Part shown: positions 21,185-28,427 of the stretch, in pieces
Position numbering within the stretch: the stretch's first letter is position 1
Layout of the letters: every line of letters begins with the position of its first letter
Assembly (NCBI GenBank): GCA_035946625.1
Contig: DASYZE010000073.1
Location: 65,969-129,968, forward strand
Length of the DNA stretch: 64,000 nt
DNA from: DASYXZ01 sp035946625
GTDB taxonomy: Bacteria; Acidobacteriota; Terriglobia; UBA7540
Reading direction: 5' to 3'
Program-made: the position numbers and the translations under genes
Notes under the pieces: model-generated
The model's input: the letters and a program-made list of their open reading frames with translations, nothing else
Told to the model about the DNA's origin: nothing
The model's database searches: none

Positions 21185-21244
21185 TTACCTTTTCTTGATC
21201 TTCACCCTACTCCCAATTCCCAACTCCCTGCTTCCTTCATTCCA

Positions 21245-21272
21245 GTCTACTGTCTAACGTCTACTGTCTACT
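21245..21272. repeat. 14-bp tandem repeat overlapping the stop of the subunit-3 gene
   Basis: GTCTACTGTCTAAC (21245-21258) is followed directly by GTCTACTGTCTACT (21259-21272). The flanks CCAGT and ACTGG make the whole tract nearly palindromic. The TAG stop of the minus-strand gene (21270-21268) lies inside it. Confidence 0.6.
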
Positions 21273-21843
21273 GGTTCTTGTCGTAATATCCAAACGGCGG
21301 CTGGTAAGCATATTCATCCGTGAAGCCAATCAACTTCCAGCCCATCTTGTCGTGATTCCCGCCGTACTCGGGATTAGCCAGAAATCCCATGATGGTGTGC
21401 AGCCGCACGCGGTCAAAGAAGGGAGTTTTCTCCATGGCGGTCAGCACTTGAACCTGTTCTGCGGCCGGCAATTCCGAAAACTTTCCGGCCTGGGGAAAGA
21501 GTGCGCGCGTTCTGGCCGCTAGATCTTTAAGCCCCTGAACGTACGGCGCCTGCTGATCGCGGTCAAACGTGGTGAGCGCGCGGTCAATGAAATGAATCAC
21601 ACCCGCCTCGCGCGCGCCCGGAGAGTTGTCGGTGGGAATAATTTGCGCCGCCATCGCTTCAACTTCCGCCGCCTGTGACGCCGTAAAAAATTCGAATGGG
21701 GCGGGCGAAGCGGCGCTCCCCGCAAGCCGCGCGTACTGGTGTGCCTCGAGAATCGCCGGCCATTGCGCGGCGAGCCACAGCGAGCTTGCGCCCGTCAGTG
21801 ATCCAATCAAGAACTGCCGCCGTGTTGCCGCTGTTTTTTCCAT
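21268..21843 (-). CDS. Gluconate-2-dehydrogenase subunit 3-like protein with Tat signal
   Basis: 191 residues. The N-terminus TRRQFLIGSLTGASSLWLA is a twin-arginine signal (RRQFLIG), so the folded protein should be exported, probably carrying its partner. The body matches the small gamma-type subunit of membrane-bound gluconate and sorbitol dehydrogenases: FFTASQAAEVEAMAAQIIPTD, then FIDRALTTFD and a C-terminal Gly/Tyr-rich end. It precedes the GMC gene on the same strand with about 80 bp between them and is surely its partner. The stop codon is supplied by a 14-bp tandem repeat. Confidence 0.87.
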   Translation of the reverse strand: MEKTAATRRQFLIGSLTGASSLWLAAQWPAILEAHQYARLAGSAASPAPFEFFTASQAAEVEAMAAQIIPTDNSPGAREAGVIHFIDRALTTFDRDQQAPYVQGLKDLAARTRALFPQAGKFSELPAAEQVQVLTAMEKTPFFDRVRLHTIMGFLANPEYGGNHDKMGWKLIGFTDEYAYQPPFGYYDKNQ

Positions 21844-21932
21844 GTTGGTTGTCTCGAAGAAAGGTTCAAGTCTGCCTGGGAATTAGATACCAAACCCAAG
21901 CGAGTTGGCAACGGGAATGTAATTCCATCTGT

Positions 21933-22030
21933 TGTAGCGGCGGGTTTATCCCGCCATCTTAATTTCCTGACGTGGCGGGGTAAACCCGCCGCTACAGAAA
22001 CCACGGTGGCGGGGTAAACCCGCCGCTACA
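21933..22030. repeat. Three copies of a 24-nt palindromic intergenic repeat
   Basis: Copies at 21933-21956 (inverted), 21973-21996 and 22007-22030 (direct). The core is TGGCGGGGTAAACCCGCC followed by GCTACA; each copy is internally palindromic (GGCGGG...CCCGCC). Spacings of 16 and 10 nt and the mixed orientation exclude a CRISPR array. Degenerate relatives occur at 28275-28345, 51521-51544, 59981-60003 and 60281-60350. It fills the gap upstream of the adenosine deaminase gene. Confidence 0.85.
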
Positions 22031-22083
22031 GACACCGCATCCGCTGGCGCAAACCGAACCACGGGAGTAAAATCAAAACCCTC

Positions 22084-23190
22084 ATGAATACCCATGCCCC
22101 TCATCTGGATGAATCCACCCTCCGCGCTTTGCCCAAAGTTTTGTTACACGAGCATCTGGACGGCGTGCTGCGCCCGCAAACCATCATCGACCTGGCCAAA
22201 GAAATCAAATACACCAAGCTGCCCACCTTGGACGCGCCCGCCCTGGCCGAATGGTTTTTCCACGGCGCCAACACCGGCAGCCTGGCGGAATATTTGAAGG
22301 GTTTCACCCACACCATTGCCGTGATGCAGACCGAGGAGGCGCTGGAGCGTGTAGCCTATGAGCAAGTGGAGGATTTAAAAAACGATGGCGTGGTCTATTT
22401 CGAAACGCGTTTCGCCCCCGTCTTTCACACCAAGAAAGGACTCACCCACCAGCGCGTGGTCACCGCGGTGCTCAAGGGCCTGGAGCGCGGCCGGAAAGAT
22501 TTTGGAATCCCCAGCGGCCTCCTCATCTGCGCCATGCGCAACATGAACGTGTCGCTGGAAATGGCCGAGCTGGCCGTGGATTTTCGCGAGCGGGGCGTGG
22601 TGGGTTTCGACCTGGCCGGCGAGGAAGGCGGCTACCCGCCCAAAAAACACGTGGACGCTTTCCATTTCATTCAACGCAAGAATTTCAACATCACCATCCA
22701 CGCCGGCGAGGGCTATGGCAAGGAATCCATCTGGCAGGCCATTCAGTATTGCGGCGCCCATCGCATTGGCCACGGCACGCGCCTGATCGAGGACATTGCC
22801 GTGGCCGATGGCAAAGTGGTGAAGCTCGGCGACCTGGCCCAATACGTTCTGGACAAGCGCATCCCGCTGGAGATTTGCCTGAACAGCAACGTCCACACCG
22901 GCGCCACCGCCAGCCTGGCCCAGCACCCTTTCAAAATTCTCTACGCCGAAAAATTCCGCGTCACCCTCAACACCGATAACCGCCTGATGAGCAACACCAC
23001 CATGACCAGAGAATTCCAGTCCGCCGCCGAAACCTACGGCCTCACCCTCGATGACTTTGAAAAGATCACCATCAACGCCATGAAGAGCGCGTTTATTCCT
23101 TACCATAAACGCATCCAACTGATTTACGACGTGATCAAGCCCGGCTACGCCCAAGCCCGGCAACATCCCGCTTCCTCCCACTCAGGATAA
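22084..23190 (+). CDS. add: Adenosine deaminase
   Basis: 368-residue TIM-barrel metal-dependent hydrolase that deaminates adenosine and deoxyadenosine to inosine forms in purine salvage. Zinc ligands His22 and His24 lie in LLHEHLDG, the substrate Gly and Glu lie in FNITIHAGEGYG, and the HRIGHG motif supplies the catalytic His. The usual NTDDP metal-binding turn near the C-terminus reads LNTDNRLMS, a variant known in actinobacterial-type deaminases, with the first Asp kept. Single gene, preceded by a 24-nt repeat cluster and followed by an unrelated small gene pair. Length is normal for the family. Confidence 0.92.
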   Translation: MNTHAPHLDESTLRALPKVLLHEHLDGVLRPQTIIDLAKEIKYTKLPTLDAPALAEWFFHGANTGSLAEYLKGFTHTIAVMQTEEALERVAYEQVEDLKNDGVVYFETRFAPVFHTKKGLTHQRVVTAVLKGLERGRKDFGIPSGLLICAMRNMNVSLEMAELAVDFRERGVVGFDLAGEEGGYPPKKHVDAFHFIQRKNFNITIHAGEGYGKESIWQAIQYCGAHRIGHGTRLIEDIAVADGKVVKLGDLAQYVLDKRIPLEICLNSNVHTGATASLAQHPFKILYAEKFRVTLNTDNRLMSNTTMTREFQSAAETYGLTLDDFEKITINAMKSAFIPYHKRIQLIYDVIKPGYAQARQHPASSHSG

Positions 23191-23321
23191 TGCCTGACCC
23201 CTGTCGCTCGGAAAGCGCCAATCCATTCCGGCGGGGACTCGCGCCTGCTGTTTCTCCCGGTATCAAGATCACCTGTGCCTCCGGTTACTGACGATGGTGA
23301 CGGTCCTGGTTATGCTTCAGC

Positions 23322-23717
23322 ATGAGGCAGATTAGCATCCGCTCTTTAAAGAGAGCTATTCCATATCTGCAATGGATCGCATGGAGGCAAACCCATCTTC
23401 GGGCCGGCGCGTGGGGTTGCAAATTTCTGCGACGCCGCGACGGCTTCACCATCGCCGTGTCGCAGGCCCGCCAGATCGCTCCCATCGCCAGGCGCACCGT
23501 GCTCAGTGACGATGCCCTGAGCGTGCCCGTCCCCATCCTGGAGGAAATTGTGGGTTGGGATACCGCCCGCATCCGCACTTTCTTTGAGGCCCAGGGCCTG
23601 CTGATTCAGGAGGGGGACCGCGTGCGCGCCGACTGGCTTACCATCGCGTCAAACATCCTCCAACCAGCCGCCGCCCCGGTTCACAAGGAGGAGTTGACCC
23701 ATGCGGTTAATTCCTGA
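23322..23717 (+). CDS. Hypothetical protein, possible winged-helix-like
   Basis: 131 residues, basic N-terminal third (LKRAIPYLQWIAWRQTHLR), then a segment VPVPILEEIVGWDTARIRTFFEAQGLLIQEGDRVRADWL whose helix-helix-wing rhythm resembles a small DNA-binding domain, although I cannot name a family. No signal peptide. Its end overlaps the start of the next gene by 17 bp, which argues that both are real and co-translated. Initiation at 23322 lacks a strong ribosome-binding site, so the start is uncertain. Confidence 0.5.
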   Translation: MRQISIRSLKRAIPYLQWIAWRQTHLRAGAWGCKFLRRRDGFTIAVSQARQIAPIARRTVLSDDALSVPVPILEEIVGWDTARIRTFFEAQGLLIQEGDRVRADWLTIASNILQPAAAPVHKEELTHAVNS

Positions 23718-23919
23718 CCTGGTGGGCTGGGCCGCCACCGCCATTTTCGCCAGCTCGTATTTCTTCAAAGGACCGCGCCGACTGCGCGTGGTCCAGGCCG
23801 CGGCCGCGCTGGTGTGGATCGCCTACGGCATCCTGATCGGCTCCCTGCCCGTCATCGCCTCCAATGTGATTGTGTCCGGCCTGGCTGTATGCTCAGCCCG
23901 CCGGGCATCGGCCGCGTAG
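23701..23919 (+). CDS. Small two-to-three-helix membrane protein (YgjV-like)
   Basis: 72 residues with a very strong ribosome-binding site (AAGGAGGAG at 23685-23693, 8 nt before ATG). Hydrophobic segments DLVGWAATAIFASSYFF, VVQAAAALVWIAYGILI and LPVIASNVIVSGLAV give three short membrane helices. The GWAATAIFASSYFFK and IASN wording resembles the short YgjV/SemiSWEET-like inner-membrane proteins. No transported substrate can be assigned. It overlaps the preceding gene, and its TAG stop lies in the left arm of the repeat at 23916-23996. Confidence 0.7.
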   Translation: MRLIPDLVGWAATAIFASSYFFKGPRRLRVVQAAAALVWIAYGILIGSLPVIASNVIVSGLAVCSARRASAA

Positions 23920-23996
23920 GGGCGCCCTCTTCGCTCCTGGTCCCCCTGGCTCAAGAAAGAGGGCAGGCATCCGTCGGCTGACGGGCCTGCCCCTAC
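23916..23996. repeat. Palindromic repeat carrying the stop codons of both convergent genes
   Basis: Left arm GTAGGGGC (from 23916) and right arm GCCCCTAC (23989-23996) are inverse complements. The interior also contains CCGTCGGCTGACGG, a word repeated near 60250. The TAG in the left arm ends the small membrane protein and the complementary TAG in the right arm ends the DpnI-like gene on the other strand. Probably doubles as a bidirectional terminator. Confidence 0.6.
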
Positions 23997-24760
23997 AAAA
24001 TTCGGTAAGAACCGCCGCCCAGAAATTCCACCAGGCCCAAATCCCTCAGCACCTGAAGTTGCTGCCGGATTTTATCGCGGATGTGCAGATTGTAAGGATG
24101 GAGGCGCGCCAGCGCCGCCTCATGGACGTAAACTTCAGCCAGCATGAATTCCCGCCGCCCAATGCCCCGCGCTACATTGAGGACGTCGAGTGTCCACCCG
24201 CGCGCGTCTTGCTTAAGTTTCTCGAGCGGGCGCAGCCGAGCGTATTGTTCCCGAACTCTCGACGCGGGGACCTGGACTCCTTCCACCAGCAATTGAATCC
24301 TTGCGTCCAGTGGGATGCTCGTAAGGAGTATGTTGCATCCTACCCACCCCTTGCGCCGCGCCATGGGGCCCAAAGGCTTTCGCTTTTCAAGGCACGAGAG
24401 TGGAAAGGCAAAACGCGGGACGAGAAAAAGATTTCGGACCTGCCAGCGAACGAGGTCGTAGTGTAGTGCGAGCAGGTTGGGCGTTCGGCCTTCAACAATC
24501 GCGCGCCGCATAGGCTCGTACCCTGCATCAATGATCCGCGCGGAAAAAACTTTGGATTGACTCTTTAGTTGGAACGGTGATTCGCATTCCGGGCAGACGT
24601 AATCCACTACCTGCATGCCTTGCGCTGAACGGGTGAGCTTGGGTGAGTTACAATTTGCACAATAAAGATTGTGCTCGCCCCAGGACTCGGTCACCACGCG
24701 CGCGCGTTGGGCGGGATTCTTGTAACCTTCGGCCAGCGTGCCCAGCATTGCCAAATCCAT
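23993..24760 (-). CDS. DpnI-family methyl-directed restriction endonuclease
   Basis: 255 residues, almost the length of DpnI (254), and alignable by eye end to end. The zinc-finger cysteines are at 34, 37, 56 and 59 (YCANC, YVCPEC). The PD-(D/E)xK site gives Asp53 and QLK 64-66, so Gln stands where DpnI has the catalytic Glu64; Lys66 is kept. The MARRKGWVGCNILL stretch and the C-terminal winged helix (RGWTLDVLN, HIRDKIRQQLQVLRDLG) match the DpnI domain that reads methylated GATC. Predicted to cleave N6-methyladenine GATC and so bar Dam-methylated DNA. A methyl-directed enzyme needs no partner methylase, and none intact is nearby. Activity with Gln64 is uncertain. Confidence 0.9.
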   Translation of the reverse strand: MDLAMLGTLAEGYKNPAQRARVVTESWGEHNLYCANCNSPKLTRSAQGMQVVDYVCPECESPFQLKSQSKVFSARIIDAGYEPMRRAIVEGRTPNLLALHYDLVRWQVRNLFLVPRFAFPLSCLEKRKPLGPMARRKGWVGCNILLTSIPLDARIQLLVEGVQVPASRVREQYARLRPLEKLKQDARGWTLDVLNVARGIGRREFMLAEVYVHEAALARLHPYNLHIRDKIRQQLQVLRDLGLVEFLGGGSYRIL

Positions 24761-25043
24761 GCCGGGATTAGATCACGTTTCATTGCGTCAGGTAAATCTC
24801 GGTTTCGGTTTTGATGACAGACATGATCTGCTCTTGCGTGCGGGATTCGGACTGAAAGGATTTCGGTCCGTCCTGAGGAGAAGCTGCGAAGGTAGAGTAA
24901 ATCACTTTACGACGGGACGAGCAGGCAATGGAATATTTTCGCTCCTATGGATTCAACAATTGGTTCGCGCTGGTTCGTCCTGCTGAGATCAACCTGCGGA
25001 CTCTCACGGAGCCCAAAATTCATGTTGTCGACATGAACGCATT

Positions 25044-25235
25044 TCATACATCGTGATCCCACCGCCGTTGACGGATGTAAGTCCGCGCCGCTGGGCTCAA
25101 TCGCTCCATGTCTGCCGGAGCCTCGCGAAGGTTGTCGAAGTCTAGGATTTCCACCACTATTCCTGAAGGTACGCTGTCCTCGCATACGTATGCGACGCCA
25201 CCACTGACAGTTACGAAAATGCGTTGCTCCTTCAT
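25044..25235 (-). CDS. Small hypothetical protein near restriction genes
   Basis: 63 residues beginning MKEQRIFVTVSGGVAYVCED and continuing VVEILDFDNL, with a C-terminal LSPAARTYIRQRRW. A small strand-rich protein of this wording recurs in bacterial genomes next to mobile genes, but I know of no function. Low GC and isolated position between the DpnI-like gene and a broken reading frame suggest it belongs to the acquired island. Confidence 0.5.
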   Translation of the reverse strand: MKEQRIFVTVSGGVAYVCEDSVPSGIVVEILDFDNLREAPADMERLSPAARTYIRQRRWDHDV

Positions 25236-25306
25236 CTAACCAGAGCCTCCCTTTTCCAATCTCCAGGAGTTTTCATTGCTGTACTCCTGTTACTGCATCC
25301 CTCCAC

Positions 25307-25570
25307 TTAGAGGAATGCCTCAATTCTGGTTGAGTTTGGTGACTTTCCGCCCCCGGGCGTAAGGATGTGACTCTTGCGAAGCACGAATGAATCCAGACAG
25401 TTGATGATCTCCTGAAATTCGGATGGGAAATCCGAGGCTAAAATTGAACATGCGTGGCCCCGTTCCTCAAACTTGAACCTCGCTCTGATGCGCTTGGGTA
25501 TTTTTCCGAAACCCATAATCGTGCGAAATCCTATCACGGCGAAACAGCGAATAAAAGTGCCGAATCCCAC
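25307..25570 (-). pseudogene. Open fragment, possibly the N-terminus of a restriction endonuclease
   Basis: 87 codons read directly after the methylase stump in a different frame. The central part RFKFEERGHACSILASDFPSEF and KSHILTPGGGKSPNSTRIE looks like real protein. It vaguely recalls the N-terminal region of BglII/BstYI-like type II endonucleases that accompany adenine methylases, but the match is from memory and weak. A stop at 25307 cuts it far below any functional length. Most likely the remains of the restriction partner of the neighbouring methylase. Confidence 0.35.
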
Positions 25571-25580
25571 ATTTGTCCGC

Positions 25581-25850
25581 GCCGCGCGAGCGGTCCCACT
25601 CGCCCTTGTTCACGCTCACCATGCGTCCCGCGTGGCAGGTGATGCCGTCGTTCGAGAGGAAGTAAGGCGGATCGGCGAAGATCAAGTCCACGCAATCATC
25701 CGGGACGCGGGCCAGAATCTCCAGGCAGTCGCCTTGAAAGATTTTGAGGCGGTGTTTCAGGTCTTGAAATACGGGAGACGGCAGTTTGGCCAGCCCGTCC
25801 CCGAAAATGTTGGCGGTGTTCTGCGCGCTGCCGTTGCTCTTGTGAGGCAC
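25581..25850 (-). pseudogene. N-terminal stump of a DpnA-like DNA adenine methyltransferase
   Basis: The first 90 codons read as a beta-class N6-adenine methyltransferase. FQGDCLEILARVPDDCVDLIFADPPYFLSNDGI contains the catalytic DPPY (residues 60-63), followed by VSVNKGEWDRSRG, close to DpnA (DPPYFLSN, VVSVDKGDWD), the single-strand GATC methylase of the DpnII system. At about 25580 homology ends and the frame runs into unrelated sequence, so the SAM-binding FxGxG half is missing and the product cannot be active. Its upstream DNA (25865-25967) contains a dense cluster of GATC sites. Confidence 0.85.
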
Positions 25851-25864
25851 TTGAAATTCCCTTC

Positions 25865-25967
25865 GATCATGGTGCCACTTGGATCCTTGATCGAGGGGGG
25901 TTATATGTCAAGATGATCTACGATTGGAGGGACGATCAATTCGTTAGGGTTGATCATTCAGTTGATC
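25865..25967. promoter_or_regulatory. Cluster of seven GATC sites upstream of the methylase stump
   Basis: GATC occurs at 25865, 25882, 25889, 25915, 25934, 25952 and 25964, seven times in 103 bp against about 0.4 expected by chance. The last two lie in a 12-bp direct repeat (TTGATCATTCAG then TTGATCATGG), each containing the palindrome TGATCA. The cluster begins 15 bp upstream of the stump's ATG, where its promoter should be. GATC is the target of the DpnI/DpnA group encoded next door. A methylation-responsive control region is inferred. Confidence 0.55.
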
Positions 25968-26073
25968 ATGGGAATAAAGCGGGAGATGGGGAGCAGGTTA
26001 GAAGAAATCATGAATGATGAATTATAAATGGAAGAGATTACTGGCAACTAATTCCAAGTTTTGAGCTGCGGCA

Positions 26074-26345
26074 TCAGTCGCCAAAGACCATGCGGCCGAG
26101 GTCGTTCCCGAGGCGCTGCATATCCTTGGGATCGGTTGCCTCTCGGAAACGCTCGGCGAGTTCAAAGAACTCTTTCTGTTTGCGCTTTGGACTTCGATGC
26201 CCTCTTCCAAAAGCTCAACAATAACCCGGTTGGCGCTCAGGCGCCGTTGCTTTGCCAGGTTGCGGACCCGGCGCGCCGTGTCAGCGGGAAGGCTCACACT
26301 TTGTCGAACGATTTTGTTGGACGCTCGCTTATCACCTTTATACAC
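26074..26345 (-). pseudogene. Ribbon-helix-helix (CopG-type) DNA-binding protein with one-base frameshift
   Basis: Starts near GTG 26345. KIVRQSVSLPADTARRVRNL and RLSANRVIVELLEEGIE form a typical ribbon-helix-helix repressor or antitoxin. After GIEVQ the frame is lost. Restoring one A in the AAA run at 26186-26188 (minus strand) yields KRKQKEFFELAERFREATDP and then KDMQRLGNDLGRMVFGD with a stop at 26074, a plausible full protein of about 90 residues. So either a recent inactivating deletion or a sequencing error in a short homopolymer. No toxin gene follows. Confidence 0.75.
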
Positions 26346-26415
26346 CAGAATGGTGAGCTGAAAAGTGGTTTCAGGTGGTGGGTTCACTTCCGAAGCTTGG
26401 CCGCTTCCAGGTGCA

Positions 26416-26499
26416 GTCATTCCCGCGAAAGCAGGAATCCATCCGGCCAGCAATTGGAGATGTAATGACCAACTGGATTCCCGCTTTCGCGGGAATGAC
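26416..26499. repeat. REP-like hairpin element
   Basis: The left end GTCATTCCCGCGAAAGC and the right end GCTTTCGCGGGAATGAC are inverse complements, separated by about 50 bp. Translation of either end gives the well-known spurious peptide WIPAFAGMT. A second copy with the same ends and length (87 bp) is at 44821-44907. Such elements are REP doublets or small non-autonomous mobile repeats moved by a RAYT-type transposase encoded elsewhere. Confidence 0.85.
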
Positions 26500-26553
26500 G
26501 CGCTGCGGCGGGCTCCGAAAGAGGTCCGATTCCAATCGAGACCGCCGCCGCGG

Positions 26554-28191
26554 TTACATGTCCTTCATGCTCAACTGGGTGTCAGCGGATTTCCAGGCTT
26601 TTTCGAACTCAGCTTGAACCCACGCGGCGTCGGGATCCTTATTCTCCGCCTTAAGAGTTTCATGCAGGCCAAAAAGGGAGCGCGGGTTGCGGGGATTTTG
26701 GGCGAGGTCTTGGCGAAACACTTTTTCCGCTTCTGCGTATTGGCCGCTCGCGGCCAACGCCGCGCCCAAGGACTCGCGCACGGGGTAATACCAATCGGGA
26801 GGCTCGTCATAGGCCAGTGAATCCTGCGCGGCCACGGCGCGGCGCCAGTGGTCGATGCTCCCCTTGTGGTCGCCCTGCGTGGCAGCGATGCGGGCGTCAA
26901 CGATGTCGAGCGCCAAGCCGAGCACGGTGCGCGCCGAGTTGAGTCCAAACATCGCGTCGGCGGGCTGCTTTTCGATAGCATCGGCGAGCGCCTGGCGCTC
27001 GGCTTGAGCATTCGCGACATCACTTTTGGCCGCATACGCCACGCCGCGCGCGTAATGCCATGCGGCAGTGGCGAGCGAGAGCGAAGAATCAGGGGCGGGC
27101 AGCTTGGCGATGTCGTCCCAGCGATTGAAGCGCACCAAAACGTAAGTCTGCATGGGCAGGAACCATTCGAACATGGGCATGCCCGTCACGCGCGGAGCGG
27201 CATACGCCACCAGTTGGTCGGCGGCCGATTTCGCTTCGGCGAATCGGCCTTCCATGCTTGCGGCCACTGCTAGAAAATGCAGGTTGTGACTGTAATACAT
27301 CATGCCGTAAATCGCGTGCTCCCCGGGGTTCGACTTCCAGTAGGCGCGGTCGACCGCCACGCCCGCTCGATTAGCCTGCGCGGACTCCTCGTAGAATCCG
27401 GAGCGCTCGTAAATGTGCGCGGGCATGTGAACCAGGTGCCCGGCGGCGGGGACGAGAGTTTGGAGACGCTGCGCGCTGGTCAGCCCTTGCTCCGGATGAG
27501 GCGAGGCTTCCACGGCGTGAACGTAATAATGGTTGGCGCCCACGTGCTGGGGGTCGCGCCTCAATACGGACTCGAGCGTGGCCAGGATTTCCTTGGTGTC
27601 TTCGGTGGGCTTGCCGTCCAAAGTCCACAGGTGCCAGGGATGAAGGTCCATCATGCTTTCAGCAAAGAGCGTGCCGGCATCAGGGTCATCGGGATAGCGC
27701 GCGGCGACTTCGCGCATGGCGTTCTTGTAATCCACCGCCAGCGCCCTCAGGTCAGCCTTGGGGTCATTGGAGTAACGTTTGGCGAGTGCATCCACGTAGG
27801 CGCGCTCGTTCCCGGGGCCGTTCCCCGCCAGCGTCCTCGCTTTCTGAATCGCGTCGTAGGCCTCCTTCTCGCGCTCCGGATCGACATCCAGGTTGTAGTT
27901 CGGGCCGACGGCTAAAGCGATGCCCCACCACGGCATGGGCGATTGCGGGTCAAGCTCCGCGGCCCGCTTGAATGAGCGCGCGGCCTCCTCGTGGTTGAAG
28001 GCGTAGACCAGCGTGAGCCCTTGATCGAAAAAGCGCTGAGCCTGCGCGCTTTTGGTAGAAATGGGATGATGAAGGTTTCCCATTCCAGGCAGCAGAACCG
28101 CCGGCTTGGCTGATGCCATCGACATGTGTTCCTGAGGGTGAGCGATTTGCGGGGCGAGCAGTAGCACGAGAGAAGCGATCAAACGCTTCAT
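26554..28191 (-). CDS. Exported TPR-repeat protein
   Basis: 545 residues with a signal peptide (MKRLIASLVLLLAPQIAHPQ). The mature protein consists of TPR and TPR-like helical hairpins: FFDQGLTLVYAFNHEEAARSFKRAAELDP near residue 55, later ILATLESVLRRDP, GSIDHWRRAVAAQD and YAEAEKVFRQDLAQNP. Between them are His-rich loops (VGANHYYVHAVEASPHPEQG, HLVHMPAHIYERSGFYEES), which could bind a metal or substrate. Probably a periplasmic scaffold. Homologues are common in acidobacteria and flavobacteria and lack a defined function. Single gene, divergent from the xylanase gene at 28428. Confidence 0.8.
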   Translation of the reverse strand: MKRLIASLVLLLAPQIAHPQEHMSMASAKPAVLLPGMGNLHHPISTKSAQAQRFFDQGLTLVYAFNHEEAARSFKRAAELDPQSPMPWWGIALAVGPNYNLDVDPEREKEAYDAIQKARTLAGNGPGNERAYVDALAKRYSNDPKADLRALAVDYKNAMREVAARYPDDPDAGTLFAESMMDLHPWHLWTLDGKPTEDTKEILATLESVLRRDPQHVGANHYYVHAVEASPHPEQGLTSAQRLQTLVPAAGHLVHMPAHIYERSGFYEESAQANRAGVAVDRAYWKSNPGEHAIYGMMYYSHNLHFLAVAASMEGRFAEAKSAADQLVAYAAPRVTGMPMFEWFLPMQTYVLVRFNRWDDIAKLPAPDSSLSLATAAWHYARGVAYAAKSDVANAQAERQALADAIEKQPADAMFGLNSARTVLGLALDIVDARIAATQGDHKGSIDHWRRAVAAQDSLAYDEPPDWYYPVRESLGAALAASGQYAEAEKVFRQDLAQNPRNPRSLFGLHETLKAENKDPDAAWVQAEFEKAWKSADTQLSMKDM

Positions 28192-28274
28192 GGGAAATCT
28201 CCTGACTTGAAAGTTGTTATTAAGTATAATTCAGCGCACGCTTGCTGTACAAGTAGTTGGAGAGTCGTACAGTC

Positions 28275-28345
28275 TGTTGTCGCGGCGCTCTATGAGCCCC
28301 GAAAACCCTGACGAATCAAGGACGGCGGTCATAGACCGCCGCCAC
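28275..28345. repeat. Pair of GC-rich palindromic repeats
   Basis: TGTTGTCGCGGCGCTCTATG (from 28275) and CGGCGGTCATAGACCGCCGC (from 28321) are related palindromes of the TGTGGCGGCGGTCTATGACC family, in opposite orientation. They occupy the promoter gap between the divergent TPR and xylanase genes. Confidence 0.55.
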
Positions 28346-28427
28346 AGCAAACGGTACCGTTCCCAGTAGTTGGGAAGCTCTCGAATTGAAATCGGCGGAT
28401 ATGGTAGAGTCACTGGGCGGAGGTTGA

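Noticed and set aside
21933..22030. Possible CRISPR array
   Set aside because: Only three units, one inverted, spacers of 16 and 10 nt, and no cas genes in the window.
22960..22990. Adenosine deaminase inactivated because NTDDP reads NTDNR
   Set aside because: The first Asp is kept and the same variant wording is usual in actinobacterial-type adenosine deaminases.
26416..26499. Peptide WIPAFAGMT as part of a protein
   Set aside because: It is the translation of a REP-like hairpin end, a known source of false N-termini; a second copy lies at 44821-44907.
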